A model generated the notes under the pieces. The model worked only from the letters and a program-made list of their open reading frames with translations, did not search any database and had not been told where the DNA came from. From positions 7,143,950 through 7,207,949 of the forward strand of contig CM028893.1 of the NCBI GenBank assembly GCA_016801885.1: a stretch of DNA of 64,000 bases, written 5' to 3'. Origin of the DNA: Toxotes chatareus (Eukaryota; Chordata; Actinopteri; Toxotidae). Below, piece after piece: positions 1 to 12,800 of this stretch. The position numbers were made by a program, and so were the translations under genes. The first letter of the stretch is position 1. The number at the start of each line of letters is the position of its first letter.

Positions 1-3000
1 ACACTAACATCCATTTCTACAATTCCCATTTGACCCCTTGGAGACATTTTGTAACAATAGATCGAATCTCTGCACACACTTTGAGTTGCTTTCTGTGACT
101 GGCTCCACACAAACTACAAGTGCTCAAGTATTATATTTCACAGTGTGAAGGAGTAATTGATAGCAAATGAAGAGGTCCTCTCCTTTGAATGATAGAATGA
201 GTCGAGGTTAGCCACAGCGGTGGATATGAAGGCTAAGGCAATTAGCTCCAATGGTCAGCAGGTGGCAAAGGTGGCAGAGGCTATTAATATAATTATGTAA
301 TTGGCACAAAAAGAAGAAAAGCAAAAGTGCAGAGAGTTGTAGTACTGGAACAGAAAAGGGAAAGAATTTTAAAACAAGAACAGCTACTGTGAGCATAACT
401 AGCTGGCATCCATTGCATTCATTATTTTTTAACTTTATGTTTAAAAAACACTTTACTGATAATACATGTGCATGACAGAAACAGGCAGTTTTGCAGCAAG
501 TTTGCATGTTATACATGTCTGGAAAATATATGACTAATGAATTGCATTAATACTCTATCCAGTTATCTTTACTTGCCCTAGTAGTTAAGTCCAATTAAGT
601 GATTGATGTGCAGTATTTAGTATTTGTGTAAAATATATATTGTACCATAGTGTTTTTGCATGTTTGCATGCTCTTTCAGAAAGCACATATGCTTTACTGC
701 CAATCACTGTCTAAGGCATGCTTTAGTGTTTAGGTGTCTTTATGTATTTCGTGGGATGTATGGGAAACAGGAAGTGAAATCATATGCTTGAATTTATCCC
801 AGCGATAGAAATCTCTATTAGTGAGGAGAGCAGTGGGTGAATTATATTACAGGAAATAGAGCGTGTAAATCATTATTGTTGAGAATAATCAAACAGTTTC
901 ATAAGACAATTAAATTAAAACGGATCTTCAGATTTAAGAGGACAGCCAGATTAAAGAGAAGGAGAACATGATTGCCGCTTATGTGTTTAGGTTGCTGTAT
1001 AGATTCTTACCTTGGTAAAACAGTAATGTTCATTATGTTGAAATGCTGTTTTTTTGTTTGTTTGTTTTTAATAACAGCTATATAAATTTTAGATTATCTT
1101 TAAAGTGCATTCTTTCAGCTGCCAAAGCACAGAGTCTGTGGATTGAAAAACATTTTGAAGATTGATAAAGTGCAGTTATTTCCCAGCGCAATGACCCTTT
1201 TCAAAAGAACATCTCGGGGTGTCACTCTCAATTAACATTTGTCCTCCTGATGCCAGTGACAAGTTGTCACCCTAGGGAGAAAAAGTTGGTAAAGGAAGAA
1301 AATGGTTCTCTCCTCATTTGCCCTCAAGGACCAAAAATGCTACAGACTGTTTTTTTTTTTTTTTTTCCTAGAGCAAACAGGCAATGTTTCCCTCTCCCTG
1401 TCCTCTGCCAGATAGCCCTGAGGCTGCCAGAAGGGAAGCGATTGATTATTTAGCTCACAAGATGGACTTTGTGATGTTCAGAGTGAACATTTAGCATGGG
1501 AAAAGACTCTGACTAGAAAGATACATGTTTACCTCTTGGGTGTGATCCATTAAATATGGCACTTTGATGGTGTCAGCCCAACAGCCTCCACTCCATTCCT
1601 CCTGAAGTCAATCACAGCATTGCAGACACAAGAGCAGGGGACATGCATTTCTGTGTTGGAGAGCTGGAGTTGAGATAAATTATGGCGGAGTAAAATTAGA
1701 AGGCTTTACAATTAGCTATTTAATATTTCAACATGGAAAGGAAGACGTTTGTTTTCCTTATTTTTGTGTACAATACTGTGGACACTTGTATTATGAGCTG
1801 CGAGCCTGACAAGCACAAAGAGCTTCAGTGCTTCACTGCCTAGGGGCAAGTGGAAACCCTGTTATTACTCCGGAGAAAGTATATATTTTTGAGCTTTTTC
1901 TGCTCTCAGCTTTTACACAAGGAAGACTAATTGATCCCTGCAGATGGCAGACAAGGCAATAGGTCATAAAGCCCAGCCACTTTGCTTTCTCACAACTTGC
2001 TATCACTTTCCTCCCAAAGTGTCATCAGCAACAGCCAGGGAAAACGCAGGACATAATTTGAGGCCATACATCTCGGCAGACGGCTACTTTTGTCATCTTA
2101 AGTGGACTTTCAAGAAGAAAACACCAAGAGCCAGTTGTGAAGTTCTGACTGAGAACATCCCTTTGAGCCAATGTGTGATTGTGCAGTGAAGAATAAAAGA
2201 GTGCATGTGAAAATCAGAACTGTTCTAAAAAGGTGACATGCACCACGATTGTCTTACACAGCTCATACTCTAAACGTTATATCTATTTTTGAGCAGTACT
2301 CCATCCTTTTTGTTGTACATGCAAGGCAAAACACAATATTTGTGTTTGAAGTGGTATGTGCAGAGGGAAAGGAGGACAAAAAATGGATTTGTTTAATTAG
2401 TACTTTCCTCCAGCTGATAAAATCAGTAGCGTGTTGGCAGTCAGCTGACGTGTTATCAACATTTCTTGTGAGAACTTCATTTCATACTTTTTCAGGGACC
2501 TGCTGATAAGGGTTTGAGTTTCAAAGATGATTTAATGATGGGACGGGATGATGATGATGGGGGAAGAGGGAGAAGGGATGGAGATAGAAGGAAAGCATAT
2601 CGCACACATGCACATAGTATTCAAAGTACACTGCTGATGGGCAGAGGAGTTAACATTACTTGCTGTTCACAGTAGCAGTCTGTCACATGTATTTTGTTAC
2701 TTGCTGCCCTGCTTTAAGGGCTCCTGGTTATCAAATGTTATTGAGATGATGACTCAGTGTGGATGCCTCATCATTTCCATGTCGGGGGACGTCAGTCTTT
2801 GTCGAATTTTTGTCACACTAAATTCTCATGAAACTGACAGGATGCCTGAGCATTTTCTTTTGCCTTATGTGTGGTTTGTACGTGTGGATGCTTTGAGCTC
2901 GTCCTGTTAGCAGAGGATCAGTGAATGACATTTATGTTTCATTTCTTTATCATCGCTTAAATTTGTGGGATTGTAGACATCCGCATGAACTAATTGATTG

Positions 3001-4250
3001 GTTGAAAAATATCACCATTTTGGCTATTATATCTTGTGTTCACTCTGTCCAACCTTGAAATGCAAATATATCCCCCGTTACTGTAGATAAAAGCATTTCC
3101 ATAGAAACCAAATTCCTTCCATAAAGACTTCTGGGACAATGTGACTTAAGGCCAGCCATAATTGTAGGTTGTGGTCGCTAACTGCTCTGGCACAGTGTGT
3201 GATTTTTCAAATAAAATTGTGCCTCTGTGTGCTGTCTGAGGTAAAGACTCGGTGGCTTTTTAACAGTAGGAAAAAGATGCTGCACGTTTTATGGATCTTT
3301 TGACTGTTTAGGTACCGGTTTTCCGTTCCTCAGACATGGCAGTTGAAGAAATTTAAGAAACAGCCCCACACACGTCCTGTTATTTCAAGTTAAAGCTCCT
3401 GTAAGCACTATATTTATATTAACAATGGATCAAATGTATATGTGTATCTGAAAGGGTTTGCTTATAGCGGTTTCCCTCAGCTCTGTCGTCTCGTTTAGCA
3501 TCTTTCTGCACATAATTTTATGGCCTGAACTTAAGTGTTTTGATTCAATTTCGTCGTTCTCATCTACTACGCTTTCAGCTGCACGAGGCAGCTGTTTCCA
3601 GCAAAAAAGCATTGATACATCCACTGTACACAACCTGCTCAGCAACAAACAACAGACAAACTTAATGACTCTCTGGTAAATGTAGTGGAGCATTTAGCTG
3701 CTGAAGAGCCAGATATTTCCTTGAGGAGCTGTTGGAGAGATGGAAGGAAACTGAATGTTGGTGTCTGATTGCCTGAAATGCAACTCCAAAACAAATTCCC
3801 AATGTTGCTCCATGTCTGCTTGATGTGTAAAAAGCCAGATGCTTGCTAACACTTTTGTTTTATAAAGTGATGATATGTCAGTGTTTGGGTTATGGATTGT
3901 TGTGCTGCCCACAAGTGGCCAAAAATTATTCAGTGCAGGTTTTAGTAATGTTGCCATGGTGACCTTAAGGATTGGATTATTTGCATGTGTGGTGTGCAGG
4001 ATAGAGGATATTAAAGTAAGCCAGTGAATCGCTGTTACATAGTCATGAGACTAACCAGCCTGGTGTTTTACTGGAAGAATATTCTGTCGAACAGAGAAGC
4101 CTCTGTTCCCCAATTTTAACTTATACTCTCTGAGAGAGGGAAAACACATAATATGGAATTAGCATTTTTTTTATTCCATACTTTGAAAGAACACTATCAA
4201 GCCTGAGCTCTGAAAAGGCGCTCAGCTGTTGAAACGTCAACTACAATTCA
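1..4250. other. intergenic, no gene recognised
   Basis: AT-rich DNA with stop codons in all frames and only short open frames of biased composition. A poly-T run lies near 1350-1366. Nothing resembling a coding exon, structural RNA or intact transposon was found. It lies far downstream (3') of the phosphatase gene, where mammalian PTPRD also has a gene-poor flank. Confidence 0.6.
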
Positions 4251-4299
4251 GAGCAGCAGTCTCCTGTGCTGTTGAACTCCGATAATTCAGTCGTTGCAT

Positions 4300-4400
4300 T
4301 CTCCTCTCTCTCTCCATCAGTCTCATCCTCTCCCTCTCTCATGCACTATTTCTCTCTCCATCCATCTTTCTCCCTCTCACCCTTGCCATCTCTTTCTTTC
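4300..4400. repeat. CT-rich low-complexity tract
   Basis: Mostly C and T on the plus strand, with repeated TCTC and CCTCTC blocks. It gives a serine/leucine-rich open frame that is a composition artefact. Confidence 0.7.
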
Positions 4401-4800
4401 ACCGAGGCCTTGGAGGGTTCTGCAATTACGTTTGGGGCGCTCAGAAAAGGGGATCACTCCAGTGAAATAAATCGCTCCATAACAGCTGCGGTGAAATGGC
4501 GCTAATTGCCGATTGATTTGAAGCAGAGGCAGCAGATATCTGCAATGCAGAGTCGCATCTGCCACACTCTCCTCATCATTCCCCTCTCTGATTATCTATT
4601 GTTCAGGCTGTTTACTTTGTAGTGATGAGTGGTAAATGGCAGGTTAAGGAAGCTAAGGGGGCCAGACACCAAATTGGGTCCCTCTCAAAAAGACGGAGTG
4701 TAAAATTAGACATAATTAACACACCCCTTAGGCAGATTCTCCAAACCTCATGGAGATGGCAGAGATGCAAATTAGCTATAAAGATACACACTTTATATAC
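4400..4800. promoter_or_regulatory. candidate conserved noncoding element
   Basis: A compact segment of higher complexity than its flanks. It contains an octamer ATGCAAAT (4765-4772), several TAAT homeodomain cores (for example in the CATAATTAACAC stretch near 4710) and GC-richer blocks without a sustained reading frame. This is the look of vertebrate developmental enhancers, but conservation cannot be tested here. It is an inference from motif content only. Confidence 0.25.
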
Positions 4801-6822
4801 AAAAACAGTGATTAAGCTGCCTTTGGTCTACAGAGGCTACAGCCTGTCTTGATTGAGAGCAAATCAACCACTGAACAACTCATTTTACTTTTCAGGTCTC
4901 AGAATTTTTTGTTGCATTTAAGCACCATGCCAAACAGCAAAGACCACCACTAAGTTGAAAGCTTTGCCTTTGTAATCACAGCAAAAAGCAATACTCTTTG
5001 TTTATTTCTTGCTTTATCATTGTGCTCTATTTTAAAAAGTTTTATGTCCTGTTTGGCTTTGAATATTTGTTTAAAAACATGGTTGCAATGATACAATGAA
5101 GAGCTGACTGGGCCTGATATGACAGGTGACAAATTCATCCAGTTCTGTATCTGAAACAAGCAGCATCTGACATAGATATGAGCCGCCCAGATTAATGGTA
5201 TGCGGCTCACGTGAAACTGTGTTTGTCACTCTGTAGTGGTGCAGCTGTTTGTTTGCTCCTCTACTCAACAAATATTGCTGTCAAATAATTGATGTAAGAG
5301 CTTTCTCAGCAAGTACACTTTGACAACATGGATGTCACATTCTCTCTGCAGTTTATAATGAAGCATCTCAGGCACAGCCTAAATTGTAGATCTCTGTACC
5401 TGTCAAACACGAGAAAACTAGTCAGTGTCATCCAGAACATGTTCAAATGCTGTCTTGACCTGTGCTGGTCACATTTTGGAAATCCAATCTCTTAGAACAG
5501 AGAAAGACACACACGCACAAAAAAACATAATCAAGCTTGAAATTTGGCTTGCATTTGAAAGTCCAGACTTTGATTTGATTCTGATTTCTCCCAACGTACT
5601 GTTGCTGAATTGTGGAGCAGCAATACAAGAATATGTACATTTGTTTTAGTTCATGTGAATCAGCTTAAGGTTGTGGGAAATATAACAGTTAAAAAGGATA
5701 AAAGTCAAGTTTAATCATACTTTCAACAAGTCGCCTCTTGAGACCATATTTCACGAGGCATGCATTTACGATGAGTGTGCTAAGTTTCAAGTCTACACAG
5801 TTTTACTGTCTTGTGAAATTGAGTGTGGAGAAAAAGGAAAACGCACAAAAAAATCACACTTAATATGGGTTTAGCCCGAGAAATACTGTGATGAAAAATA
5901 CACACATTTTTTCTTCAGGTTATTGATCGAATGCACATTCTAAAATTGATTTGTCACTTTAAACGTATGAACCGTGGAGAGGCGAAGGAGCACGATCAGT
6001 AACTACTGATGCTCCACACAATATTTTCCCGCTTGACATTAAATAGATTAAATCTTATGCTTGCAAGTGGGGTGAGAAAATACTGGTAAATAGATTCACT
6101 TCATCTGCTGATGATTGGCAAATGTCATCAGTCTCATGAAGTGTTGATTATACATTACCATTTTTATATTGAACTTCCATCATAAAAATGTGTTTTATTA
6201 AGTGAGCTCATAACAGAGTGCATTGTGGATCTTGGCCCCCTGCGGAGCAGATTGTCTTTTCACAGCAGGTGGACTGCCATTTGCTCCAAACTCTTGGAAT
6301 TGACATCATTATACCTCAATTTTGTGATTCATGTTAGTTTGTAGGCGGTGAGATATCCCATTTCCAGAGAATTGGATACTGTCTCCCCGAAAGGTTTTTA
6401 GTAATCTTTTTATGATTCACATTGTCATCAGAATATAAAGTGAAATGTCGCCTCTGCTACGACTTAGGCAAAGGGGGATTTCTTAAGTGCTGATGTCTGG
6501 TTTGAGTAAAGAAGTTTATCCCTGAAGAAAATGAGGAGCAACAAAGCAGTTGTGCAAAATAAAAAAAAAATAAAAATGTGTGTTGGCGCTTGTCACCTTG
6601 ACAGACTGTAGGTACACAGCCCACACTAACTTCAAAAATAACATAATTCATGCAATCTAGGTAGACAATTAGGTGAAATTATGATAATTATAATCAGGGG
6701 TTTCAGGTTTTCCCTGGTGAGGGGTTTCATGTGTTGTGTCATGTGGTGGGCATGTGTGCAGTCTTAGGAAAAGAACAACTTTTAAACCAAAATGGCTGCC
6801 GCACTCCCCCTTATTGAACATC

Positions 6823-6824
<2 letters not shown>
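4801..6824. other. intergenic, no gene recognised
   Basis: AT-rich spacer with short random frames on both strands. No exon, RNA gene or repeat family recognised. Confidence 0.6.

Positions 6825-6884
<60 letters not shown>
6825..6884. repeat. (GA)n microsatellite, about 60 bp
   Basis: An uninterrupted run of about 30 AG/GA dinucleotides. It is the cause of a leucine/serine-repeat open frame on the minus strand (6669-6893), which is not a gene. Confidence 0.97.
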
Positions 6885-6887
<3 letters not shown>

Positions 6888-9800
6888 ATTCAACAGTAAA
6901 AAGTTGTGGTCAGCCCGACCTGTATAGAATCCTTAGAACCATATGAAAACAGTGAATTGTGTTTGCAGGGGGTTATGTTCCAGTCTCTTTGTCGATTAGG
7001 CACAGTGACCTCCTGAAGTTTACCACAACTTCTCATTTTCATGTTTCAGTTGTTGCAGAGATGAAGCAAATGAGGTATTAAATGTTAATTGAGGAGCTTT
7101 AGAGGTGTACTTGGGTGGATATGTTTACAGTTGCACAGAACCAGGCTATTTGTTATCCCCCAGCTTATAGTCTTCATGCTAAGCCCCAACGTCATATTTA
7201 GAACACAGATATCACAGCGGTATCACAACAACAAGTTAGAGTCGTCATGAAGTAGTCCGGCACGAAACCTGCTGTTAAAGCACAAATAGTTTTTGATTTT
7301 TACAAAGCAGATTTTGTTAAGATTGCAAAATACAGAACAGTATGAAAACTACTAGACATGATCACAAAACACATTTTAAAGGTCCAGTTTATTATTTTCA
7401 GTGAAACCTTACATACATACATAATATCTGAAGTGCTTCAGACACAGTGAACCCTGAGTAGCAGGGTCTTTGTTTCAGTGTGACACCCTGGCACAGAATG
7501 ATTCATTTTTTCCTCGTTGCCAAAGCAGCGCTGGACCCAAGTTTGATCCCACACAACTTCTCCCATTACGTAAGTGTGTCCCCCACCACCGGCCAAGTCC
7601 GAGGACAGTGTGGTCAGACGGTAATAGTCCCTCATAACCAAAGTGCTATGATGTCAACATAATCACATTGTTTGTACAGTAACCACCATTTGGAGAGCTG
7701 AACTGTTAGTCAGTCCTTCCCTATTTATGAGGCTCTCTATGTGAGAAAATGAATGATGGCACGCTGTATCCTTTATTCTGCCAAATGTGTCCCGCTGCTG
7801 CAGATTCAATAGTTTCACACACACACACTCAGCCGATCATCACTAATGACCTCATGGTGAATTCGCTAAAAGGTCCATCTCTCACAAATGGGCTAATTTT
7901 AGACCACCCACAAAGTGTATACACAGGCACCCACACAACCAAAATGTTTTGCATGTAGACATGATGCAATGCAACTGCAGAGCTGAACACAAGAAATGTG
8001 GGAATCCATTCACGCAATAGACCCAAGACCCAAGTTTCACCCTTTACAATCTCGAGTCTGACACTCTTATGGCTCATGAGAGGCAGAGCCACTGAGTTGG
8101 CACACCGCTTATGAGAAAAAGACAAACGTCCTGTGGAGAGCATTGAGACTGGAGCTCCTGTTTTCATTACTTTGGTTTATCGGCTCAATAGTCACCTCCT
8201 TTCTCCCAGTGCTAAATGTCCCCTTGATTTGCTCTTCTCGTGCCTGCACCTGAAACAATTCATTAAAAATGAATGAGAAGAAAGCAAAACACTGAGGGCT
8301 GGGAGATGAGAGTGAGCAGTAGACAGAAAGAGAAAGTGAAAAAGACTGCAGCAGCTGCAGTCTGGATACACGTAAAGATTATATGCTATTTTATATTATA
8401 AGCTGTTCAAATCTAAATTCAGTTCATCTAAATTAGAACCCGTTCTGTGATTTCGGGGCAGATATTAGCTTAATCCTGACTGTTGCATCATTATACCTCC
8501 CTTTATCTTACTCGAAGTCCAGACTTTGTGGTTTCAACATTTAAAATCGTACTTTTATATTTATGCATAATGGATTCAAACTTTGTTTACACAACGTGTG
8601 TGTTGAGTCAAGACAAAATCGGTGGATTTAGGAGAGTATTCATCCCTTTTTGGTTTCTCAGAGGAACAGAAAGGCAGTTCACATCAGCTGCTGAATGTAA
8701 TTTAGAGTTTATCATTCCCACAGCTGTTTCCATCATTGAACGACTCCTTTCCTCTGAGAAGAGAATTAACCCAAAGCACATTTTCAGAGATTTTAGGGGG
8801 CAACGTGACATAATTTCTCCAGTTAGTTCATAACTTCCCATTTGGTCAAAAGAACCTATACTTAATAGTTCCACAATGAATTTGTGATGCTGAAGTACCG
8901 TTAAGAAATCACTGTGGGTGTTTGCAGAATTTATGGTTATATACTGTATAAGTGCTATTCCACTCTGCTGGGGTATTAAGGTTTACAAGCGTTATTCCAG
9001 AAAGGATGATTCATGGAAAAAAATCATACAAAAATATGAGTCTTTCTCACTTTGAAGCTTTCCATGTTGTTAAGCTCCCGAACTCGATGTAGCAGAAACT
9101 GTTTACTTTTGAAACGGCCACTTGTTGATTCTGTGTAATTCTTTCCTCCGAACGCCCTTTGTGTCGGTTTCCACGAAGAAACCTTGAAAGAAACCACCAA
9201 AGCAGTCATTTCAATGCCGTGAGAGAATTGTGATGAAACATTTTCATTGCTGTTTAACTTTGATCAAACATACGTAAATAGTTAAAGAAAACACATATGG
9301 ACAGTGGTTATTTTAGTGTCACTAAGTCAGCCATAGCAAAACAAGATCCCCTGTGTTTACATGAATAAGCCTGCAATTTCGTGTGAGCAGCGATGCATTT
9401 CCAGCTCTATCAGATCTATTTTCATTTTGTTTCTTTCCCCATTTGCATCATTATGAGGGGGGAAATAATCTATAGTAGAGTTTGAATAGCTCCATAATGA
9501 GGCAGAGGAGCCAATCATCCCTTCAAAGTAGGCCCGTCGCAGTGGTGAGAATATAAATTCACACTCATAAATTCCACACTTTTAGGCCCCCACATCCTTC
9601 TTAATGTCTCTAGAGTTTATAGCGGCCTTGTGTGTGATACTCCACTGTAGATGGCTTGGTTGATTTAGGGGTGGTTTTTCCCTTCCTATTGGGAGGTAAT
9701 GGGAGAGATATCCAACCCTTCCCTGTGTGAGCTATAAAAAATAAAAAAAAAAAGCCAGTAATTGCTGTGTTAATTTTGGGCCGAGCACAAAAGGATGTTC

Positions 9801-12800
9801 TGCCAGTCCATCCAACTATCAATCTACCTATCATCTCAACATTTGGCTTTTGGCATGTGTGGACCATTATTACATATGCCACATAACCGGGCATAATTAA
9901 AAGGAAGCCTAAGTACTGTAATTAATGTCAGTTGTCAAGCTCTAAAAGGCAGGCAGAGGCATGTTTCCCTGTGGCTTGAGCAAGAAGACCTTTGGAATCA
10001 GGAAGCTTCTCATTGATATCACCTGATCTTTCAGTTCAATGATACAGATAGTCATCAAAAAATCAAGCCAACCAAGTATGTCCTTTATTTTCTTGTCTTT
10101 TTATCTTTATAGATTATCTATTGTTGTGTGTTAAATTTTGCTAAAAGTGGCAGAATAAACAATCTGATTGACTGTTTGCTAAACCCCTCCCCTGACCAGT
10201 GATTGTCCAATCGTAGCCTAGGAAGTATAACTTGGCAGGCCTGGCATGTCTAACTCTGGATTTCTCCACATGCTGATGCAGCATGCGTGGTGCTGTAATA
10301 AGAACGATACTCAGTGGACAGTACAGAGTAGAGTTTGGGGGATGGTGTCTTTTTTTGTTATGGATAAAACAAACTGTCCAGTTAACTAGCTTACCTCTTG
10401 TAGTAAAGGTCAGGAAAGCTTATATACAGCATAAAAAAGAAGGATTTTGCCTGCAGATGTCCTGCTATACCAACAATGGCTTAAATGGTGAAAATTCAAA
10501 ACTGCAGGAAAACACATGGTGCCTATTTTTTGTATTTGTGGCCTACAGGAGGCCAAAGCAAATAGGAACGTTTGAAATGTGCAATGCCAAGAATAAGCAG
10601 AGAACAAGCAGCAGGAAATCTGTTTAATGTGGAACATGTTTTCAGCACTCTTTTTATTTTTTTGTTTAACTCTGTTTGACCCTTGCCATATGTGATATAT
10701 GAGATGTGAACCGGCATTGGTGGCTCTGGGTTAACTGGGATCAAATGTATCGAGATTTGAATGAGATTGATATTATTGATGTGCACTTTCCAAAACATGT
10801 CTGGGGGCTATTAATTGAATGCAGGCAATAATAATTTGATGTTTCATGCCAAGTAAGACGAAACCACATGCAGGAAATCCATGCTGAATAGCATGACTTT
10901 AGTTTTGAAAACTGCTAAATTAACCTTATGGTTCATCTCACCTCTGATGGGTGGCATTTTAATGTATTCAGTTGGAGAGTAAAAGAAGAAAAAGAAGAAA
11001 ACCTTCCAGTCAGGGCTTACCTCCTTTAGAGAGTCCAGTTTTATGGCTTGATACATGAAATGTACAGCTATTCACACTCAGTACAATGACTGCTCTGAGA
11101 AACAAATGTTATACCAGAAGAATATTTGGAGCACACATCAGAATGATACTTGCAGTGACCTCTCTCCCACATTAAGTTTATTTCCCTAAGCCACCTGGCT
11201 CATCCAGTGTGGGAATACAATGCTGGATAGTTCTTTCTACTGTACCACGAAGCAGCCACAGTAGTAAATCAGTTGATGACCTAATGCAGGATGAGAAGAG
11301 GCAACATCCTTTTTTTTCACTGTACCACATGGGATCTATTTCCTCTTAACATTAATAATACTCTGGAGCATTAAGGCATGCAGCAAAAGCAGATGTATTC
11401 TTCCCCAGGCTGATTCAACTTGTAAGCATTTCCTCTCCCAAACCCTCCTCCCCAGTCCTGAGGCAAAGCATGATTACCCGATTTTAATGAGATTTTTAAT
11501 GTGATTTTTTTTTTTTTCTATCCCTGCGAGACAATCCAGCTCTCTTTATGTACACACAGTGGTTAATGTTTGCAGTCTGATGGTATGCAAAGAGAACACA
11601 TGTTGATGTTTTTGCTTCCCACGCTTCTCTCTTTTTGATTGTGTAGGCCAGAGTTGTGCTTCTTACCTTTTAACGTTTGCATGATGTTGACAGCTTTCTG
11701 GGAAATGTCTCATTTCTGGGAAAGGAAATGAAGTAGGTGTAGTGTTTTCTGCAGTACTTCATAGTCACATCTAAACACCTGTAGTTTTTTTTTTTTTTCC
11801 TTCGCAGGGGATCAGCCCATGCCAAATGAACAGTTTACACACCACACAAACATCTATTTATATCAATTTATATCATTAATATTCAGTGCAATTAATGTTT
11901 TCAGCAGTACAGGTGTTAGACAGGTGATACATAGGAAGCCTTTGGTCTTTCCATTGTTCTCTTCATTATTTGTCTGCCTGCTTTTTAGTGTGATTTGTGT
12001 GTCATTTCTTTGCCACACCGATTAACAGTCTCCCCTGGTTTTCATCACAACTAAATTATATTTCTGTTGCATACATTAAACACCAAATATGATACATAAT
12101 TGATAAGGATGTAATGTGAATTTTATGTTTCAATTATTTATACTCACTTACAAATGAGATGTCATCTTCACTTATTCAGCATAAAATTGCACAAAAAAGA
12201 ACACCATGCAGCATGAAGGTTGTGTAGTCATGTTTGGTCCTCAAGAGTCCTCAAGTGTCTGTACCGTGGTCTGCAGGAAGTACTCTCAAGTGCAGCTAAA
12301 GTAGAGAAGCCTGCTTGTATTAACAGTGATAAAAAGTACACGCTGAGGGATAAACATCTCTTAGGTTTATCGATCAGATGAAATCCCTCAGATGTAGAGC
12401 ACCAATGAAGTTGAAAATGGTGGGATTTTCATTGGAAACTGTCCACCAGATGCTCTTTGTTTTAGACCTGCAAACTGAATTCTCTATCTGTTACCTGTCT
12501 GGTCTGTTAGTCACAATGATTTAGTCTGGCAAACAGAAGGCCCTCACAATTACAGTTGCCACTTAAAATTTGAATTTACTGGGATTTTTTTTATGTGTTT
12601 TAGTTTAAAAAAAAAAAAAAAAAACGTGCAAACTAATTTTCTTAGATCGTTTTGTGCTTTTGAATGCTGTTGTGAATTCACAGTTCTGGTTTTTCATTGA
12701 TCTTATCTCTGTGAACACAGGTGAAGGCCTTTAATTGAGCAATATAATGTAAGTCATTTATCTTTTTATATTTTTGCACTAAATCTGTACCTTTTCACCT

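Noticed and set aside
6669..6893. Open frame with a leucine/serine repeat on the minus strand
   Set aside because: It is the translation of the (GA)n microsatellite and has no other support.
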